From: Caldimonas thermodepolymerans | GTDB taxonomy: Bacteria > Pseudomonadota > Gammaproteobacteria > Burkholderiales > Burkholderiaceae_C | Reading direction: 5' to 3' | Length of the DNA: 64,000 nt | Assembly (NCBI RefSeq): GCF_015476235.1 | Contig: NZ_CP064338.1 | Location: 186,001-250,000 of the forward strand | Shown: piece by piece, positions 46,887 through 56,194 of the stretch | Position numbering within the stretch: the stretch's first letter is position 1 | Layout: each line of letters starts with the position of its first letter | Notes under the pieces: model-generated | What the model saw: only the letters and a program-made list of their open reading frames with translations | Told to the model about the DNA's origin: nothing | Databases searched by the model: none | Made by a program: the position numbers and the translations under genes

Positions 46887-47774
46887 ATGGATTTCAACGA
46901 CCCCCGGTACAAGCCCTTCCCCCTGCCGGTGCGCGCCATCGGCCCTGGCTCGCAGGTGGAGGAAGAAGCGCTGCAATACCTCGAGATGCCCAAGGGCATG
47001 TCCACCTACCGGCCGCCGGTGCTGCCCGAGCGCGAGGAGGTCGCCGGCCTGTCGGCCGCCCACGAGGCCCTGCATGCGGTGCAGCGCGCGCTGCACCAGG
47101 TGCTCGAGGGCGGCACGCCCGCGCCGGTGTCGCTCGACCACCTCGGCCCGGCCGACCGCCAGCTGCTGAACCAGGTGCTCGGCGAAGGCGAGGTCAGCGC
47201 GCGCATCGACACCGGCGACGGGCGCGAGGTGCGCATCCAGGAGTCGGTGTTCACCGGCGTGTGGCGCATCGCGGTGTTCCGGGACGGCGAGCCGGTCGAG
47301 GACCGCATCGAGGTCGCCGCGGTGCCCTCGCTGGTCGGCGAGCAGGCGCGGCTGGACGCGACCGACGTGCGTGCCCTGGCCCTGCCCGAGGCCCTGCCGC
47401 CGGGCGTGATGAACGCGCCGTCGATCCTCACCGAGCTGTCCGACCAGGTGGCGCGCTGGACCCCGCAGCGGCCCACGCACGTGGTCAACCTGACGCTGCT
47501 GCCGCTGTCGCCCGAGGACCTGGCCTTCCTCGGCGAACGCCTGGGGCAGGGGCGCGTGGTGGTGCTGTCGCGCGGCTACGGCAACTGCCGCGTCACCAGC
47601 ACGCGCGTGCCGCACTGCTGGCGGGTGGTCTACTACAACTCGCAGGACGCGGTGATCCTCGACACCATCGAGGTCACCGCGATGCCCGACGCGGTGCGCG
47701 CCGCGCCCGAGGACCTGCAGGACTCGGCCGAGCGCCTCGACGAGGTGCTGGCCTGGCTGACCGGAGCACCGTGA
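46887..47774 (+). CDS. hoxQ: Hydrogenase assembly protein HoxQ (HyaF/HupH type)
   Basis: 295 residues. HupH-family landmarks: NDPRYKPFPLPVRAIGPGSQ, then LGEGEVSARID (the GEGEV motif), VVVLSRGYGNCRVTSTRVPH and VVYYNSQDAVILDTIEVTAM. It works with HoxO on the small subunit before export. It ends in TGA whose last base begins the hoxR ATG. The size fits the family. Confidence 0.94.
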   Translation: MDFNDPRYKPFPLPVRAIGPGSQVEEEALQYLEMPKGMSTYRPPVLPEREEVAGLSAAHEALHAVQRALHQVLEGGTPAPVSLDHLGPADRQLLNQVLGEGEVSARIDTGDGREVRIQESVFTGVWRIAVFRDGEPVEDRIEVAAVPSLVGEQARLDATDVRALALPEALPPGVMNAPSILTELSDQVARWTPQRPTHVVNLTLLPLSPEDLAFLGERLGQGRVVVLSRGYGNCRVTSTRVPHCWRVVYYNSQDAVILDTIEVTAMPDAVRAAPEDLQDSAERLDEVLAWLTGAP

Positions 47775-48001
47775 TGGCCTGCGCCGACCAACCCCGCTTC
47801 GAGGGCAGCTACCTGGGCGACCGCAGCAGGCTGTCGCGCGACGCGCGCCTCGAATGCAAGATCTGCTGGTGGGTCTATGACCCGGCCGAGGGCGACCCGG
47901 TGTGGCAGATCCCGCCCGGCACCCCGTTCGCGGAGCTGCCGCCGCACTGGCGCTGCCCGCAGTGCGACGGCGACGCCGACCAGTTCATGGTGCTGGAATG
48001 A
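47774..48001 (+). CDS. hoxR: Rubredoxin-like protein HoxR
   Basis: 75 residues. Rubredoxin iron site of two CXXC pairs, CKICWWVYDP and CPQCDGD, after a short N-terminal extension. It is found only in hydrogenase operons of O2-tolerant or aerobic H2 oxidisers and is thought to support cluster assembly in air. Start at the ATG at 47774 overlaps the hoxQ stop (TGATG); its stop overlaps hoxT (ATGA). Confidence 0.94.
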   Translation: MACADQPRFEGSYLGDRSRLSRDARLECKICWWVYDPAEGDPVWQIPPGTPFAELPPHWRCPQCDGDADQFMVLE

Positions 48002-48495
48002 GCCGCAGCGCGCACGCCGCTCCCGCTGCCGATCCGTCGGGCCTGCTGGTGCAGGCTTACGGCCGCATCGCGCGCACGCGCATGGCCGGGCTGCCGATGT
48101 GCCACCCGGGGCTCGGCGTCGAGGCGGTGGGCTTCCACCACCGCACGCTGGACGGTGGCGAGGCCGGCTGGCTGGGCGTGCTGGTCACGCCCTGGTGCAT
48201 GAACCTGGTCTGGCGGCCGGACGACCCGGCCTGCGTCGCCGCACCCGGCCGCGAGCGCACGCACCGCCTGGGCGAGGCGGACTACGGTTTCATCGGCGCG
48301 CAGGAAGACGGCATGGGGCGGTTCGAGGCCTGTTCGCTGTTCTCGCCGATGTTCGAGTTCGAGGACATGGCCGCGGCGCGCGCCGTGGCCGGCGAAGTGA
48401 TGCGGCTGCTGCAGGCGCGCGAGGCCGCCGTGCCCGAGCAGCCCGCGCGGCGGCGCTTCCTGTTCGGCGGCGCGCGCCCGGGAGCGGCGGCATGA
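47998..48495 (+). CDS. hoxT: Hydrogenase chaperone HoxT (HybE/HupJ type)
   Basis: 165 residues. The HybE fold shows MAGLPMCHPGLGVEAVGF, LGVLVTPWCMNLVW and RFEACSLFSPMFEFEDMAAA. HybE-like proteins coordinate assembly and Tat export of hydrogenase subunits. Start overlaps the hoxR stop (ATGA) and its stop overlaps the hoxV start by the same means. Confidence 0.92.
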   Translation: MSRSAHAAPAADPSGLLVQAYGRIARTRMAGLPMCHPGLGVEAVGFHHRTLDGGEAGWLGVLVTPWCMNLVWRPDDPACVAAPGRERTHRLGEADYGFIGAQEDGMGRFEACSLFSPMFEFEDMAAARAVAGEVMRLLQAREAAVPEQPARRRFLFGGARPGAAA

Positions 48496-49611
48496 CCGCG
48501 CCCCGCCTCGACGGCACCCTGCGGCTGCGGCCCGGTCGCGAGCCGCCGCACGGCATCGTCAACGGCCGCGCGCTGGCGCTGGCGCGCGTGTGCGTGGGCC
48601 TGGACGCGGCCCAGGTGCCGGCGCTGATGCCCCGCCTGTACGCGCTGTGCGGCGGCGCGCACGAACTCGCCGCGCGGCTGGCGCTGGAAGCCGCCGCCGG
48701 CCAGGCGCGCGTCGACGCGAGCGCAGCCCAGCGCCGGCAGCTGGCAGGCGCAGACGCTGCGCGAGCACCTGCGCCGCCTCTGGCTGGACTGGCCGCAGCC
48801 GCTGGCCGGGCAGCCGCCGCGACCGCAGGCGCTGGCCGCGCTGCGCGAGCTGTGGCAGGGCGACAGCGGGCATGCGGCCCGGGCCGCGGCCTGGGTCGCC
48901 GCGCACGCGCTCGGCATGGCGCCCGAGGCCTGGCTGGGTCGCCTGCAGGCCGAGCCCGGCTGGCTCGACGCCTGGATCGCCGACGCCCCCCAGGAGCCGG
49001 CGTGGCTGCTGCGCGAGGCCGCGCGCCTGCCGCTGCCCGAGGTGCCGGCGATGCCGGCCGTCGAGGACGTGCTCGGGCTGCCCGGTGCGCTCGCGGGCCT
49101 GGGCGCGCGCCTGCTCGACGAGCCGGGCTTCATGGTCCGCCCGGTGCTGCCCGACGGCCGCTGCGCGCAGACCGGCGCTGCGCCGCGCCTGCAGCGCGCC
49201 AGCGGCCGCCCGCGCCCTGCGAGCGTCGTCGCGCGGCTCGCGGCCGGCGTCGAGGAGGTCGCGCGGCTGGCCGCCGGCGAGGACCTGCTGCGCGCCTGGG
49301 CCGAGCCGCTGGGCGGGCAGGCCGCGGTGGCGGCGGTCGAGATGGCGCGCGGCGTGCTGCTGCACGCGGTCCGGCTCGACGCCGCGCAACGGGTGGCGGG
49401 CTACCATGTCGTCGCCCCCACCGAATGGAACTTCCACCCCGAAGGGGGCGTCGCGCGGGCGCTGGCCCGGCTGCGCGGCGACGAGGCCGGCATCGCGCGG
49501 CTGGCCGGCGCGCTGGCGACCGCCTTCGACCCCTGCGTGGCGTTCGAGGTGGCCGCCCGCACGGGTCCTGCGCGACGCGACACCATCCACGACGAGATCC
49601 ACCATGCATGA
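48492..49611 (+). pseudogene. hoxV: Hydrogenase assembly factor HoxV (HupK type), interrupted by a one-base frameshift
   Basis: The N-terminal part (MTAPRLDGTLRLRPGREPP) reads in one frame from 48492 to about 48720, and the rest continues in the +1 frame from about 48721 (QPSAGSWQAQTLREHLRRLW) to the stop at 49609-49611. Total length 1120 bases is one more than a multiple of three. Before and after the switch the codon bias and HupK-like sequence are good. The likely site is 48711-48725, with one extra base around GACGCGAGCGCAG. HoxV is a degenerate copy of the large subunit, ending DPCVAFEV without the second Cys and His, and helps install Fe(CN)2CO. It may be a sequencing error, a decayed gene or a programmed shift. 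It overlaps hypA by eight bases. Confidence 0.8.
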
Positions 49612-49999
49612 ACTGAGCCTGGCCGGCGGCATCCTGCGCATCGCCGAGGACGCGGTGGCCCGCGAAGGCGCGGTGCGGGTGCGGCGGCTCGTCGTCGAGG
49701 CGGGCGCGCTCAGTGCGGTGGACGTGCGTGCGCTGCGCTTCGCGCTGGAGTCGATCGCCTCGGGCACCTGCCTCGAACAAGCCGCGGTCGAGCTGCGCGA
49801 GGTGCCGGGCCAGGCCTGGTGCCTGGGCTGCAGCCGCACGGTGCCGATCCGGTCCCGCCTCGACGACTGTCCCGCCTGCGGCAGCGCCCGCCTGCAGCCG
49901 ACCTCCGGCACCGAGCTGCGCGTGGTGGAGATGTACGTCGAGGACCTTCCGTCATCCGAGCCGGCCGGCGCGCCGGCGGCTCCCCTTGCCGAGGAGTGA
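49604..49999 (+). CDS. hypA: Nickel-insertion protein HypA
   Basis: 131 residues. N-terminal MHELSLAGGIL with the nickel-binding His2, and a zinc site of two CXXC pairs (WCLGC and CPACG). The C-terminal ~15 residues extend past the core (~115 in other HypA). HypA passes nickel to the hydrogenase precursor with HypB. The ATG at 49604 is fixed by the MHE motif and overlaps hoxV. hypB begins 3 bases after its stop. Confidence 0.95.
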   Translation: MHELSLAGGILRIAEDAVAREGAVRVRRLVVEAGALSAVDVRALRFALESIASGTCLEQAAVELREVPGQAWCLGCSRTVPIRSRLDDCPACGSARLQPTSGTELRVVEMYVEDLPSSEPAGAPAAPLAEE

Positions 50000-50002
50000 A
50001 GC

Positions 50003-51013
50003 ATGTGTGTCGTCTGCGGTTGCGCCAACGGCGCCGGTCCGGCCCCTGATCCCGTCCATGCCGCGGGGCAGGGCCACGACCACCATCACCACCACCACGA
50101 TCACCACCACCATCATCACGATCCCCGTCACCACGACCACGCGCACGGCAACCTGCACTACGGCACCGGCGCGGCGCGCGTCTCGGTGCCCGGCATGAGC
50201 CAGGAGCGCGCGCTGCGCATCGAGCAGGACGTGCTGGGCGCGAACGACCGCATCGCGCGGGAGAACCGCCACCGCTTCGCCCAGCAGGGCGTGCTGGCGC
50301 TCAACCTGGTCTCCAGCCCCGGCTCGGGCAAGACGACGCTGCTGTGCGCGACGATCGAGCGCTTGCGCGCGCGCGACGCGCGGCTCTCCGTCGCGGTGAT
50401 CGAGGGGGACCAGCAGACCACGAACGACGCCGAGCGCATCCGCGCCACCGGCGCGCCGGCGATCCAGGTCAACACCGGCAAGGGCTGCCACCTCGACGCC
50501 GAGATGGTGCGCGACGCCTTCGGGCGGTTGCCGATGGCCGGCAGCGGCATCCTGTTCATCGAGAACGTCGGCAACCTCGTGTGCCCCGCGCTGTGGGACC
50601 TGGGCGAGGCGGCCAAGGTCGCGGTGCTGTCGGTCACCGAAGGCGAGGACAAGCCGGCCAAGTACCCCGACATGTTCGCCGCGGCCTCGCTGATGATCCT
50701 CAACAAGACCGACCTGCTGCCGCACCTGCGCTTCGACGTGGAGCGGGCCATCGCGCACGCGCGCCGCGTCAACCCGCGCATCGAGGTGCTGCAGCTGTCG
50801 GCTACCACCGGCGAGGGCATGGACGCCTGGATCGGCTGGCTGCTGCACGCGCTGGACCATGCCGCCGGCCGCCCGCATCACCACCATCATCACCATCACC
50901 ACGGCCATGCCCACGCGGCGCCCGCCGACGAGGTGGCCGCGCTGCGCGAGCGGCTGGCTGCGGCCGAGGCCGAACTGGCGCGCCTGAAGGCGGCGCAGGC
51001 GGCGGGGCGATGA
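50003..51013 (+). CDS. hypB: Nickel-chaperone GTPase HypB with two polyhistidine tracts
   Basis: 336 residues. The N-terminal CVVCGC metal motif is followed by an extended His/Asp stretch (residues ~25-52). G domain: SSPGSGKT at residues 104-111, [11 protein letters not shown] and NKTD. After the core, where most HypB end, lies a second His stretch (nine consecutive His from ~290, then GHAHA) and a C-terminal Glu/Ala/Leu coiled coil ([18 protein letters not shown]). The tracts would store nickel. It hydrolyses GTP to release nickel to the large subunit. It overlaps hypF (ATGA). The second tract and the coiled coil are unusual for HypB. Confidence 0.96.
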   Translation: MCVVCGCANGAGPAPDPVHAAGQGHDHHHHHHDHHHHHHDPRHHDHAHGNLHYGTGAARVSVPGMSQERALRIEQDVLGANDRIARENRHRFAQQGVLALNLVSSPGSGKTTLLCATIERLRARDARLSVAVIEGDQQTTNDAERIRATGAPAIQVNTGKGCHLDAEMVRDAFGRLPMAGSGILFIENVGNLVCPALWDLGEAAKVAVLSVTEGEDKPAKYPDMFAAASLMILNKTDLLPHLRFDVERAIAHARRVNPRIEVLQLSATTGEGMDAWIGWLLHALDHAAGRPHHHHHHHHHGHAHAAPADEVAALRERLAAAEAELARLKAAQAAGR

Positions 51014-52194
51014 GCGCGCTGGCGGCTTGCCTCGGCGTCGGCGCCTGGCTGAAGAACCGCGCCTGCCTGTGGGACGGGCGCCGGGCGCGCTGGTCGGCGC
51101 TGCACGGCGACCTGTCCGAGCCGCAGGCCTGCGAGGCGCTGGAGCGCTCCGCCGAGGCGCTGCTGGCCGAAGCGCGCGCGCAGGGGCTGGCGGTCGCCGC
51201 GGTCGCGCACGACCTGCATCCGGACTTCTTCAGCACCCGCCTCGCGCTGGAGCTGGCCGCGCGCCTGGGCGTGCCCGCGATCGGCGTGCAGCACCACCAC
51301 GCGCACGTGGGCGTGGCGCTCGCGGAGCACGGCGTGGACGGGCCGGCGGTCGGGCTGGCGCTGGACGGCGTGGGCCTGGGCCATGACGGCCAGGCCTGGG
51401 GCGGCGAGCTGCTGTACGTCGGGCCCGGGCGGGAGCGGCGCCTCGGCCACCTGCGTCCGCTGGCGCTGCCCGGCGGCGACCGCGCCGCGCGTGAGCCGTG
51501 GCGCATGGCCGCGGCCGTGCTGCATGCGGCCGGACGCGGCGACGAGATCGTGCCGCGCCTGGCGCCGCGCGTCGGCGAGGCCGCCGCGGCCGGGGTCGCG
51601 CAGCTGCTCGCGCGCGGGCTGCACTGCCCGCCGACCAGCAGCGCCGGGCGCTGGTTCGACGCCGCTGCCGCGGTGCTGGGCCTGTGCGACCGCCAGCAGG
51701 ACGAGGCCGAGGCGGCGGTCGCGCTGCAGCGCGCGGCCGAGCGGCACCTCGCGGCGCACGGCGCGACGCGCCCGCTCGATGGCGGCTGGCGCATCGACGC
51801 GGCCGGCCGGCTCGACCTGCTGCCGCTGCTGCAGCACCTGTGGGCCGCGCACGAGGCCGGCCAGCCCGCCGAGTCCGGCGCGGCGCTGTTCCACGCCACG
51901 CTCGGCGAGGCGCTCGTCGACTGGTGCGGCGATGCCGCCACGCGCTGCGGCGTGCGGCTGGCGGTGCTGTCGGGCGGCTGCTTCTACAACGTGCTGCTGC
52001 GCGAACAGGTCACGGCGGGCCTCGCGGCGCGGGGCCTGAAGGTGCTGTGGCCGCGCGACAGCGGTCCCGGCGATGCCGGCCTGGCGCTCGGCCAGGCCTG
52101 GGTCGCCCGCCATGCCCTGGCCGCCTCGCGCGATGCGCAGGGCGCTTCCTTCCTGAACGACGACAAGACCACGGAGGCCTGTCCATGTGCCTAG
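51010..52194 (+). CDS. hypF: Short HypF: carbamoyltransferase (Kae1-like) domain only
   Basis: 394 residues against ~750 for full HypF. Only the C-terminal part is present, with [17 protein letters not shown] near residue 95, [32 protein letters not shown] and [14 protein letters not shown] near the C-terminus. The acylphosphatase, zinc-finger and YrdC domains that make carbamoyl-adenylate are missing. The same short form, HypF1, occurs in Cupriavidus necator and works there. Carbamoylation for the CN ligands would need a partner or a second HypF elsewhere. The start overlaps hypB, and the stop lies in hypC, ten bases past its start. Confidence 0.92.
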   Translation: MSALAACLGVGAWLKNRACLWDGRRARWSALHGDLSEPQACEALERSAEALLAEARAQGLAVAAVAHDLHPDFFSTRLALELAARLGVPAIGVQHHHAHVGVALAEHGVDGPAVGLALDGVGLGHDGQAWGGELLYVGPGRERRLGHLRPLALPGGDRAAREPWRMAAAVLHAAGRGDEIVPRLAPRVGEAAAAGVAQLLARGLHCPPTSSAGRWFDAAAAVLGLCDRQQDEAEAAVALQRAAERHLAAHGATRPLDGGWRIDAAGRLDLLPLLQHLWAAHEAGQPAESGAALFHATLGEALVDWCGDAATRCGVRLAVLSGGCFYNVLLREQVTAGLAARGLKVLWPRDSGPGDAGLALGQAWVARHALAASRDAQGASFLNDDKTTEACPCA

Positions 52195-52409
52195 CCATAC
52201 CTGCCCGGGTCGTTGAAACCGACGGCGCCGACGCCGTGGTCGACCTCGACGGCGTGCGCAAGCGCGTCAGCGTCGCGCTGCTCGACGGCGTCGCGCCGGG
52301 CGACTACGTCATCGTGCACGTCGGCCACGCGATCGGCCGGATCGACCCCGAAGAGGCCGAGCGCACGCTGGCGCTGTTTGCCGGGCAGTCCGCCGGGAGC
52401 ACCGCATGA
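52185..52409 (+). CDS. hypC: Hydrogenase maturation chaperone HypC
   Basis: 74 residues. Starts [12 protein letters not shown] with the required Cys2 and has GVAPGDYVIVHVGHAIGRID. It carries Fe(CN)2CO with HypD to the large subunit. It overlaps hypF and hypD; stop-start ATGA with hypD at 52406. Confidence 0.95.
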   Translation: MCLAIPARVVETDGADAVVDLDGVRKRVSVALLDGVAPGDYVIVHVGHAIGRIDPEEAERTLALFAGQSAGSTA

Positions 52410-53545
52410 AGTACGTCGACGAGTTCCGCGACGGCGCGCTGGCGCGCCGCATCGCTGCCCAGCTCGAGGCCGAGGCCGACCCCGCGCGCTCCTACAGCTT
52501 CATGGAGTTCTGCGGCGGCCACACGCACGCGATCTCGCGCTACGGCGTCACCGACCTGCTGCCGCCCAACGTGCGCATGGTCCACGGACCGGGCTGCCCG
52601 GTGTGCGTGCTGCCGATCGGCCGCATCGACATGGCGCTCGCGCTCGCGCTGGAGCACAAGGCGATCGTCTGCACCTACGGCGACACCATGCGCGTGCCGG
52701 CCTCGGGGCAGCTGTCGCTGATGAAGGCCAAGGCGCGCGGCGCGGACATCCGCATGGTCTACAGCGCCGCCGACGCCCTGAAGGTGGCAGAGCAGCACCC
52801 GCAGCGCGAGGTGGTGTTCTTCGCGATCGGCTTCGAGACCACCACGCCGCCCACCGCGCTGGTGCTGCGCGAGGCCGACCGGCGGGGCCTGAAGAACTTC
52901 AGCGTGCTGTGCTGCCACGTGCTCACGCCCGCGGCGATCACGCACATCCTCGAGTCGCCCGAGGTGAAGCAGTACGGCACCGTGCCGCTGGACGGTTTCG
53001 TCGGCCCGGCGCACGTGTCCATCATCATCGGTACCGCGGCCTACGAGCCGTTTGCGCAGGCCTACCGCAAGCCGGTGGTGATCGCCGGCTTCGAACCGCT
53101 GGACGTGATGCAGGCCGTGCTGATGCTGGTGCGCCAGGTCAACGAGGGCCGGGCCGAGGTCGAGAACGAGTTCGTGCGCGCGGTCGACCGCACCGGCAAC
53201 CGCATCGCTCAGCAGCTGATGGACGAGTGCTTCGAGCTGCGCCCGAGCTTCGAGTGGCGCGGCCTCGGCGAGGTGCCGCTGAGCGCGCTGCGCATCCGGC
53301 CCGCCTATGCGCACCTGGATGCCGAGGTGCGCTTCGGCCTGGACTACCGCGCCGCGCCGGACAACAAGGCCTGCGAGTGCGGCGCGATCCTGCGCGGCGT
53401 CAAGAAGCCCACCGACTGCAGGATCTTCGGCACCGTCTGCACGCCCGAGAACCCGGTGGGTGCCTGCATGGTGTCGAGCGAAGGCGCCTGCGCGGCGCAC
53501 TACACCTACGGGCGCTTCAAGGACATCGCGATCCGCGCCGCCTGA
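52406..53545 (+). CDS. hypD: Hydrogenase maturation protein HypD
   Basis: 379 residues. Conserved segments are FMEFCGGHTHAISRYG, RMVHGPGCPVCVLPIGR with the CXXC pair that holds the iron, FAIGFETTTPPTAL and the C-terminal [4Fe-4S] cysteines in KACECGAILRGVKKPTDCRI. It carries the iron scaffold on which CN and CO are attached, with HypC and HypE. Eleven bases separate it from hypE. Confidence 0.96.
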   Translation: MKYVDEFRDGALARRIAAQLEAEADPARSYSFMEFCGGHTHAISRYGVTDLLPPNVRMVHGPGCPVCVLPIGRIDMALALALEHKAIVCTYGDTMRVPASGQLSLMKAKARGADIRMVYSAADALKVAEQHPQREVVFFAIGFETTTPPTALVLREADRRGLKNFSVLCCHVLTPAAITHILESPEVKQYGTVPLDGFVGPAHVSIIIGTAAYEPFAQAYRKPVVIAGFEPLDVMQAVLMLVRQVNEGRAEVENEFVRAVDRTGNRIAQQLMDECFELRPSFEWRGLGEVPLSALRIRPAYAHLDAEVRFGLDYRAAPDNKACECGAILRGVKKPTDCRIFGTVCTPENPVGACMVSSEGACAAHYTYGRFKDIAIRAA

Positions 53546-53556
53546 GGAAAAACGAG

Positions 53557-54609
53557 ATGACGAGAAAGTCCTACGTCCGCCCGCTGGACCTCAAGCACGG
53601 GCGCATCGACATGAACCACGGCGCGGGTGGCCGCGCCGCCGCGCAGCTGGTCGAGGAGCTGTTCATCGCGGCGTTCGCCGAGGCCGATGCCGGCCGCACG
53701 GCGCGCGGCGACGACGGCGCGGTGCTGCCGGCACCCGGCGGGCGCCTGGTGATGGCCACCGACGCGCACGTGGTCTCGCCGCTGTTCTTCCCCGGTGGCG
53801 ACATCGGGTGCCTGGCGGTGCACGGCACCGTCAACGACGTCGCGATGATGGGTGCGGTGCCGCTGTACCTGAGCGCGAGCTTCATCCTCGAGGAGGGCTT
53901 TCCGCTGGCGGACCTCAAGCGCATCGTGCGGTCGATGGCGCACGCCGCGCGCGAGGCGGGCGTGGCCATCGTCACCGGCGACACCAAGGTGGTCGAGCAG
54001 GGCAAGGGCGACGGCGTGTTCATCAGCACCACGGGCGTGGGCGTGCTGCCGCCCGGTCGCGACCTCGGCGGCGCGCGTGCCCGCCCGGGCGACGCGGTGC
54101 TGCTGTCCGGGCCGATCGGCAGCCATGGCATGGCCATCCTGTCGCAGCGCGAGTCGCTCGGCTTCGAGCACGAGATCGTCTCGGACACCGCCGCGCTGCA
54201 CGGCCTGGTCGCGCACATGCTGCAGCGCGTGCCCGGGGTGCGCGTGCTGCGCGACCCGACGCGCGGCGGCCTGGGCACCACGCTCAACGAGATCGCGGTG
54301 CAGTCCGGCGTGGGCATGCTGATCGACGAGGCGGCGATCGCCGTGCCGCCCCAGGTGGAGGCGGCCTGCGAGCTGCTGGGGCTGGACCCGCTGTACATCG
54401 CCAACGAAGGCAAGCTGGTCGCGATCTGCCCGCGCGAGGACGCGCTCGAGCTGCTGGCCGTGATGCGCGAGCACCCGCTCGCGCGCGAGGCCAGCCTGAT
54501 CGGCGAGGTGATCGAGGACCCGCACCACTTCGTGCAGATGCGCACGCGCCTGGGCGGGCGCCGCGTGGTGGACTGGCTCTCCGGCGAGCCGCTGCCGCGC
54601 ATCTGCTGA
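53557..54609 (+). CDS. hypE: Hydrogenase maturation protein HypE
   Basis: 350 residues, AIR-synthetase fold. The start contains DMNHGAGGRAAAQLVEELF, then GDDGAVLP, VRVLRDPTRGGLGTTLNEIA, and a C-terminus PRIC whose terminal cysteine accepts the carbamoyl group from HypF and is dehydrated to thiocyanate. Start ATG at 53557. In Cupriavidus hypX follows; here the gap of 118 bases leads straight to hoxA. Confidence 0.96.
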   Translation: MTRKSYVRPLDLKHGRIDMNHGAGGRAAAQLVEELFIAAFAEADAGRTARGDDGAVLPAPGGRLVMATDAHVVSPLFFPGGDIGCLAVHGTVNDVAMMGAVPLYLSASFILEEGFPLADLKRIVRSMAHAAREAGVAIVTGDTKVVEQGKGDGVFISTTGVGVLPPGRDLGGARARPGDAVLLSGPIGSHGMAILSQRESLGFEHEIVSDTAALHGLVAHMLQRVPGVRVLRDPTRGGLGTTLNEIAVQSGVGMLIDEAAIAVPPQVEAACELLGLDPLYIANEGKLVAICPREDALELLAVMREHPLAREASLIGEVIEDPHHFVQMRTRLGGRRVVDWLSGEPLPRIC

Positions 54610-54680
54610 AGCCGCCATGGACGGACCGCGCAGCGCCTGCGCCACCGGTCCGTCGCGCGGCGCCGGCGCGCCCCGGCGCG

Positions 54681-54686
54681 TATCAT
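54681..54686 (+). promoter_or_regulatory. Possible -10 element before hoxA
   Basis: TATCAT, in the 118-base gap between hypE and hoxA, 41 bases before the hoxA start; no good -35 is seen at the right spacing. HoxA needs some expression independent of its own activation, so a weak promoter here would make sense, as described for hoxA in Cupriavidus. Confidence 0.25.
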
Positions 54687-54727
54687 CGACCCACCCCCAT
54701 GCGCAGCCCCGAGGAGACAGTACCAGC

Positions 54728-56194
54728 ATGCACAGCGTCCTCGTTGTAGACGACGAACGCCTGTCCGTCGAGGCCATCCGCCGCACCCTCGACGACGAGT
54801 TCGAAGTGCATGTCGCCTGCTCCGCCGACGAGGCGATGCAGGTGCTGCACGACCGCCAGGCGGCCACCGGCAGCGACGTGCCCGTCGACGTGATCCTGTG
54901 CGACCAGCGCATGCCGGGCACCACGGGCATCCAGTTCCTCAAGCAGGTGCGCCAGCTCTGGCCCGAGATCGCCCGCATCGTGATCTCCGGGCACACCGAT
55001 GCCGAGGACATCATCGCCGGCATCAACGAGGCGGGCATCTACCAGTACGTGCTCAAGCCCTGGCTGCCCGACCAGCTGCGCGAGGTGGTCGCCAGCGCCG
55101 CCGAGGCACGCCGCCTGCAGCACGACGTGCGCCGCATCGAGCTGGAGATGCGTGCCGGCACCGGCGTGCTGCGCCAGCGCGTGCGCGCACGGCAGGAGCA
55201 GGTGGTGCTGCACCACGAGTTCTCGCGCCTGGTGCGCGCGCCGGGCAGCCCGCTGGACGAGGTCTGCCGCATGGCGCAGAAGGTCGCGCGCCACGACCTG
55301 CCGGTGCTGATCCAGGGCGAGTCCGGCACCGGCAAGGAGCTGCTCGCGCGCGCCATCCACTACAGCAGCCCGCGCGCCTCGGCCGCCTTCGTGCAGGAGA
55401 ACTGCGCCGCGGTGCCCGACACGCTGCTCGAGTCCGAGCTGTTCGGCCACAAGCGCGGCGCCTTCACCGGCGCCTACCAGGACCACGTCGGCCTGTTCCA
55501 GCGCGCCAACGGCGGCACGATCTTCCTCGACGAGATCGGCGACACCTCGCCCACCTTCCAGGTCAAGCTGCTGCGCGTGTTGCAGGAAGGCGAGGTGCGG
55601 CCGGTGGGCGCCACGCAGGCGGTGGCGGTGGACGTGCGCGTGATCGCCGCGACCCACCGCGACCTGGAGGCCGAGGTGCGCGCCGGCCGCTTCCGCGAGG
55701 ACCTGTACTACCGCCTGGCCGGGGTATCGCTGGCGCTGCCGCCCCTGCGCGAGCGGCCGATGGACCTGAAGCTGCTCGCCGAGACCCTGCTGCGGCAGGC
55801 GAGCGAGGACCTCTCCAAGCCCTGCGAGGGCTTCACCGATGAGGCCCTCGCCTGCCTGGTGGACTACCCCTGGCCCGGCAACATCCGCGAGCTGCGCAAC
55901 GAGATCTACCGCGCGCTCGCGCTCAGCGACGAGCCGGTGATCGGTGCCAGCGTGCTGTCGCCGCGCGTGCTGCGCGGGCGCTCGGGTGCCGAGCTCAACG
56001 GCCACGGCACGCAGCCGGTGCGCCTGCCCGAGACCGGCAGCCTGCAGGAGCGGCTCGACGCGCTCGAGGCCGCCATCCTCAAGGAGACCCTGCTGCGCCT
56101 GCGCTGGAACAAGACCCACGCGGCGCGCGAGCTGGGCCTGTCGCGCGTCGGCCTGCGCCAGAAGCTGGTGCGCCTGGGCCTCGAGGAGAAATGA
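54728..56194 (+). CDS. hoxA: NtrC-family sigma-54-dependent response regulator HoxA
   Basis: 488 residues. Receiver domain (~1-125) with the acidic pocket VVDDE and phosphorylation site Asp59 (LCDQRMPG). AAA+ domain (~170-405): Walker [15 protein letters not shown], sigma-54 contact loop GAFTGA, Walker [12 protein letters not shown] and an arginine finger region. C-terminal Fis-type helix-turn-helix ([20 protein letters not shown]). It activates the sigma-54 promoter before hoxK. In Cupriavidus its unphosphorylated form is active and the kinase HoxJ switches it off without H2. Start at ATG 54728; its stop overlaps the hoxB start. Confidence 0.95.
   Translation: MHSVLVVDDERLSVEAIRRTLDDEFEVHVACSADEAMQVLHDRQAATGSDVPVDVILCDQRMPGTTGIQFLKQVRQLWPEIARIVISGHTDAEDIIAGINEAGIYQYVLKPWLPDQLREVVASAAEARRLQHDVRRIELEMRAGTGVLRQRVRARQEQVVLHHEFSRLVRAPGSPLDEVCRMAQKVARHDLPVLIQGESGTGKELLARAIHYSSPRASAAFVQENCAAVPDTLLESELFGHKRGAFTGAYQDHVGLFQRANGGTIFLDEIGDTSPTFQVKLLRVLQEGEVRPVGATQAVAVDVRVIAATHRDLEAEVRAGRFREDLYYRLAGVSLALPPLRERPMDLKLLAETLLRQASEDLSKPCEGFTDEALACLVDYPWPGNIRELRNEIYRALALSDEPVIGASVLSPRVLRGRSGAELNGHGTQPVRLPETGSLQERLDALEAAILKETLLRLRWNKTHAARELGLSRVGLRQKLVRLGLEEK

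Noticed and set aside
48590-49999. Open frame overlapping hoxV and running into hypA
   Set aside because: It is the third frame of this region, rich in Arg/Pro, and only reads as HypA after 49604, where HypA has its own start.
50076-50145. Tandem CACCAC/CATCAC repeats, at first sight a short repeat array
   Set aside because: They encode the polyhistidine part of HypB, as does the second stretch at 50876-50918. They are not a CRISPR or a regulatory repeat.
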